Origin: an uncultured Erysipelotrichaceae bacterium
GTDB lineage: Bacteria; Bacillota_I; Bacilli_A; Erysipelotrichales; Erysipelotrichaceae
Assembly: GCA_934692455.1 (NCBI GenBank)
Contig: CAKUTY010000104.1
Coordinates: 1-5,455 of the forward strand
Direction: 5' to 3'
DNA length: 5,455 bases
The notes beneath the pieces were generated by a model that made no database searches, was not told where the DNA came from, and worked only from the letters and a program-made list of their open reading frames with translations. This document shows, one piece after another, positions 4,656 to 5,455 of this stretch. Position numbers and translations under genes: made by a program. Positions within the stretch are counted from its first letter, which is position 1, and every line of letters starts with the position of its first letter.

Positions 4656-5455
4656 GTATACTCTTAATACATTCTTATAACAAATCTTTTCTATTTCTTC
4701 TTCTGAGTAATCGTGTTCTCTTAAAGCATCTATTAACATATACATTTGGGAACAGTCACTCATTTCTTTTCTTTTCTTGATGCCATCAAAGTCACTGCCT
4801 AGGCCAATGTTGTCGATGCAGCCTAGCTCTTTGATGTGGTCGATGTGTTTGATGATGTTTTCAACACTACCATTACTGTCGTTGCTGATGAAGTCTTCAC
4901 AAAAGTTCATGCCCATTACACCATTGTTTTTGTGTAGTTTTAAAATCATTTCATCACTTAGGTTGCGGGCAACATCACAAATAGCTCTTGCATTAGAATG
5001 TGATGCTACTATTGGTTTTGTTGATAGTTCTAGTACATCTTCAAAGCCCTTGTCTCCTAAATGGGATACATCGATGATGATGCCTAGTTCATTACATTTC
5101 TTGATATATTCTTTGCCAAATGGTGTTAAACCATCAGTTGTGTTTAATGTTCTTAACATTTGGTAACGGTCAGGATTTGGGGTAAAGTTTGGACTACCAA
5201 TACTGTTTTTAAAGTTCCAAGTAAGGGCAATCATTCTAACACCTAGTCGATAATATAGTTCTAGGATGTCTAGGTCATCGTTGATGACATCTCCTTCTTC
5301 AAGTGTTAACATGGCTGACATTAGTTTGTTTTCCTCGATGTCTTTGTATGAGAATACTTGTTTAATTAAGTCTTTATTAGCTTCTATTTCTTTATAGAAC
5401 TTGTTAATGTTCTTTAATACATAGGGTACTCTATCTTTTACTTTGTCATAGTTTG
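4638..5455 (-). CDS. Membrane dipeptidase family (peptidase M19), N-terminus outside window
   Basis: A zinc dipeptidase of the renal/membrane dipeptidase family; in bacteria such enzymes cleave dipeptides, in some cases with D-residues, and are mostly cytoplasmic. About 272 C-terminal residues are present. The frame stays open to the right edge through FYKEIEANKDLIKQVFSYKD, so the Met at 5321-5319 is internal. Conserved points in order: LTLEEG with the probable metal-bridging Glu (5300-5298, human DPEP1 E125); YRLGVRMIALTWN; IIDVSHLGDKG with a metal-ligand His (5063-5061); IVASHSNAR with the second His (5000-4998); ARNLSDEM; and LGSDFDGI. The first HxD zinc ligands would lie outside the window. 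The C-terminus (NVLRVYKEVLK) is normal, so the visible part looks functional. It is transcribed away from the right edge towards the HTH gene, with its own terminator between them. The exact substrate cannot be told. Confidence 0.93.
   Translation of the reverse strand, partial: NYDKVKDRVPYVLKNINKFYKEIEANKDLIKQVFSYKDIEENKLMSAMLTLEEGDVINDDLDILELYYRLGVRMIALTWNFKNSIGSPNFTPNPDRYQMLRTLNTTDGLTPFGKEYIKKCNELGIIIDVSHLGDKGFEDVLELSTKPIVASHSNARAICDVARNLSDEMILKLHKNNGVMGMNFCEDFISNDSNGSVENIIKHIDHIKELGCIDNIGLGSDFDGIKKRKEMSDCSQMYMLIDALREHDYSEEEIEKICYKNVLRVYKEVLK

Noticed and set aside
4777..5166. Plus-strand open frame opposite the dipeptidase gene
   Set aside because: Low-complexity Ser/Leu/Met-rich translation antisense to conserved catalytic motifs, with no supporting signals.
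5319..5321. ATG as the start of the dipeptidase gene
   Set aside because: The upstream in-frame residues to the window edge are typical of the family, and the zinc-ligand N-terminal part must lie further right.

Overview
The window is AT-rich chromosomal DNA from a low-GC Firmicute. The order uvrA–hprK–lgt–ppaX is the classic Bacilli/Clostridia arrangement. The codon style and protein divergence make me lean towards an Erysipelotrichia-like gut bacterium, but that is inference and I cannot place it to genus. The sequence looks like core genome: I see no insertion sequence, phage gene, tRNA, rRNA or CRISPR array.

Layout. Bases 1-1097 (+) hold the C-terminal part of uvrA, cut by the left edge. 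hprK (1097-2038, +) follows, sharing one base with the uvrA stop. Three bases later comes a 484-residue protein (2042-3496, +). It joins a complete prolipoprotein diacylglyceryl transferase (Lgt) to a complete HAD phosphatase that most resembles the pyrophosphatase PpaX. A hairpin terminator at 3504-3530 closes this cluster. upp (uracil phosphoribosyltransferase, 3562-4179, +) stands alone with a strong ribosome binding site and its own terminator. On the minus strand, convergent with upp, are a small HigA/Xre-type helix-turn-helix protein (4308-4598) and an M19 membrane-dipeptidase-family gene (4638-5455, cut by the right edge). The 128-bp gap between the convergent genes holds three stem-loops: a terminator for each side and a 15-bp-arm palindrome between them.

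How the genes fit together. In Firmicutes HprK phosphorylates HPr on serine to control carbon catabolite repression, and removes that phosphate by phosphorolysis, releasing pyrophosphate. PpaX hydrolyses this pyrophosphate. Here the PpaX-like domain is part of the membrane enzyme Lgt, and it would sit on the cytoplasmic face. At the same time HprK has Phe where the catalytic His just before the P-loop is expected, and an altered C-terminal loop where the family has PGRN. The combination of a fused, probably membrane-tethered pyrophosphatase and an HprK lacking residues linked to its catalysis is the most interesting part of the window.

The + strand is visibly G+T-rich in both plus- and minus-coded genes, and codon choice follows it: AAG and TTG in plus genes, AAA and CTA in the minus dipeptidase gene. 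This suggests that the + strand is the replication leading strand.
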